From assembly GCA_019240375.1 (NCBI GenBank), contig JAFAYN010000265.1:1-5761 (forward strand): a DNA stretch of 5,761 nt, read 5' to 3'. Source of the DNA: Gemmatimonadota bacterium. GTDB taxonomy: Bacteria; Gemmatimonadota; Gemmatimonadetes; Longimicrobiales; Longimicrobiaceae. Within the stretch, counting starts at the first letter, position 1, and every line of letters begins with the position of its first letter. The translations under genes and the position numbers were made by a program. The notes below the pieces were generated by a model that saw only the letters and a list, made by a program, of their open reading frames with translations, was not told where the DNA came from and made no database searches. This document shows, one piece after another, positions 4,216 through 5,761 of the stretch.

Positions 4216-5761
4216 TCACGAACCACTCGCCGGCATGTGCCGCTCGAACCACTCTAAAATACGGTACATGTGGTCGATCCGGTGCGCCGGCTCCCCGGAG
4301 CGCGTAAGCTCGTGCCCCTCACGCGGGTAGCGCACGAACTCCACCTCCTTGTTCAGCGCCTTCAGAGCCCGGTACATCTCCTCCGCCCCGGCCACCCCCA
4401 CGCGATAGTCCTGCTCGCCGTGCAGGATCAGCAGCGGAGTCCGCACGTTCGCCACGTAGGTGATCGGCGACTGCTCGCGCGCGATCTGCGGGTCCTGCCA
4501 GGGAAAGCCCTCGAACTCGCCCTCGTACAGCTCGAAGGTGTTTGCCGACCCCCACCAGGTGGTCAGGTCGTACACGCCGCGCTGCGCCGCCGCCGCCCGG
4601 AAGCGCTCCGGCGCCTCCTTCGCGATCAGCCAGGCGGTCATGTACCCCGCGTAGCTTCCGCCGGTGACGAACTGCCGCCGCGGGTCCGCCAGGCCCCGCG
4701 CCAGCACGCTGTCCGCCCCGATCAGGATGTCGCGCGCCGGCGGCGACCCCCAGTTGCGGTGGATGCTCTGCAGCCCCTCCTCGCCGTACCCGCCGGAGCC
4801 GCGCGGGTTGGAGAAGTACACCGTGTACCCGGCCCCGGCCAGCGTCTGGTACTCCAGCCACATGCTCGCCTCGCCTGGCCCCCACATGGAGTGCGGGCCG
4901 CCGTGCATCTCCACCGCCAGCGGCGGGCGCGACCCGGCCTGGTACCCGAAGGGGCGGATGAACCACCCCTGCACCTTGCGCCCGTCGAATGAGGGGTACC
5001 AGAACTCCTCGTAGTCGCCCACGTACACCTGCGCCAGGAGCGAGTCGTTGAGCGTGGTCAGCCGGCGCTCCCCCTTCCCGTCACGCCGGGCGGCGTACAC
5101 GTCGCTGGGGTGCCGCGGCTCCATCTGCGCCCAGGCGACGGTGCTCCCCCCCACGGCGAAGTCGGTCACCCCGCGCGGCCCGGACACCACCCGCTCCGGC
5201 GCGATCCGGTCCAGCCGCGTGCGGTACAGCGGGACCGCGCCCTCGGACTGCACGGTGAAGTACACCCACCCGTCGTCCGTCACCTCGAACGAGGAGACGC
5301 CGCGGTCGAGCGGGGCGGTGATGCTGCGGCGCCCGGTGCCGTCGGCGCGCATCACCACCAGCTCGTTGTTCACCGCCGTGCGGAACCTGGTGTCGAAGAG
5401 CTGCCGCTGGTACACGATGTAACGTCCGTCCGGCGAGTACATCGCGTTGCTCGCCGTGTAGCGCGGCTCGGCGATGGGGCGCGAGGTCCCGCCGTTCGCG
5501 GAGATCACGAACAGGTCGGAGTCGTCGGCGTAGTCGGGGTGCTGCTCGGCCGCGGGGACGGTGGCGGAGTACACCAGGGAAGCGCCGTCCGGCGACCAGG
5601 CGGGGCGGCCGGTGGGGAAGCGGTTGGCGGTGAGCCGGTTCGGGCGGGCGCCGGGGCGCACCTCCACCACGTACAGCTGCGCGTACCGCTCCTCGGACAG
5701 CGAGGTCTCGCCCTGGTAGTTGCGGCGGGTGACCACCACCGGGGCGCGGTCCTTCGTCTCC
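4216..5761 (-). CDS. S9-family serine peptidase (prolyl oligopeptidase type), N-terminus beyond window
   Basis: The frame is open from the window end to TGA at 4218-4216. Residues are numbered here with codon 5739-5737 as 1, and 7 whole codons precede it; the GTG there is not taken as the start because the coding pattern (ETKDRAP) runs on upstream. The N-terminal half is a beta-propeller with WSPDG and YSPDGRYIVY blades. The C-terminal half is an alpha/beta-hydrolase Peptidase_S9 domain with the HGGP oxyanion segment, the nucleophile Ser362 in GGSYAGYM, Asp444 in HGEQDYRV and His476 in REGHEL. The triad is complete, so it should hydrolyse short peptides, in the acylaminoacyl-peptidase/DPP-like part of S9. 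Family members are commonly ~650-700 residues, so ~150-200 residues, probably with a signal peptide, are missing. Secretion is inferred. The gene is convergent with the Smr-like gene. The C-terminus is complete, ending shortly after the last helix. Confidence 0.95.
   Translation of the reverse strand, partial: ETKDRAPVVVTRRNYQGETSLSEERYAQLYVVEVRPGARPNRLTANRFPTGRPAWSPDGASLVYSATVPAAEQHPDYADDSDLFVISANGGTSRPIAEPRYTASNAMYSPDGRYIVYQRQLFDTRFRTAVNNELVVMRADGTGRRSITAPLDRGVSSFEVTDDGWVYFTVQSEGAVPLYRTRLDRIAPERVVSGPRGVTDFAVGGSTVAWAQMEPRHPSDVYAARRDGKGERRLTTLNDSLLAQVYVGDYEEFWYPSFDGRKVQGWFIRPFGYQAGSRPPLAVEMHGGPHSMWGPGEASMWLEYQTLAGAGYTVYFSNPRGSGGYGEEGLQSIHRNWGSPPARDILIGADSVLARGLADPRRQFVTGGSYAGYMTAWLIAKEAPERFRAAAAQRGVYDLTTWWGSANTFELYEGEFEGFPWQDPQIAREQSPITYVANVRTPLLILHGEQDYRVGVAGAEEMYRALKALNKEVEFVRYPREGHELTRSGEPAHRIDHMYRILEWFERHMPASGS

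Overview
The window is very GC-rich DNA with dense coding and strong G/C bias at third codon positions. Its gene content is an Ig-like/propeller lipoprotein family, a large secreted-type S9 peptidase and an Arg/Gly/Tyr-rich small protein. This would fit a Gemmatimonadota (Longimicrobium-like) bacterium. That placement is an inference from style and content: no rRNA or other phylogenetic marker is present.

Layout. (1) 1-863, + strand: the 3' part of a gene for a beta-propeller-like protein, cut by the window start. (2) 871-2505, + strand: a complete lipoprotein with two Ig-like domains and a propeller-like C-terminal half that is paralogous to gene 1. The two genes are 7 bp apart and the second ribosome binding site overlaps the first stop codon, so they are probably one transcription unit of exported, surface-attached proteins. 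(3) 2529-2574: a GC-rich hairpin between convergent genes, probably a terminator. (4) 2594-3007, - strand: a 137-residue Arg/Gly/Tyr-rich low-complexity protein of unknown function. (5) 3008-3180: a divergent intergenic region with a very strong stem-loop just upstream of gene 6. (6) 3181-3807, + strand: a 208-residue protein whose first ~100 residues look like a diverged Smr domain that lacks the usual histidines. (7) 3808-4215: a non-coding stretch between convergent genes, holding a heptamer tandem repeat, a C/G-tract element with a possible G-quadruplex, a second hairpin and a perfect 34-nt palindrome. (8) 4216-5761, - strand: an S9-family serine peptidase with its full catalytic triad, 5' end beyond the window.

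The two lipoprotein-like genes plausibly work together at the cell surface, and the S9 peptidase probably degrades peptides in the envelope or outside the cell. Nothing in the sequence links the small Arg/Gly/Tyr protein or the Smr-like protein to them. I see no mobile-element gene, tRNA, rRNA or CRISPR array. No clear multi-gene novel system is visible. The most unusual items are the diverged Smr-like protein with its hairpin leader, the Arg/Gly/Tyr-rich protein, and the stack of structured repeats at 3812-4063.
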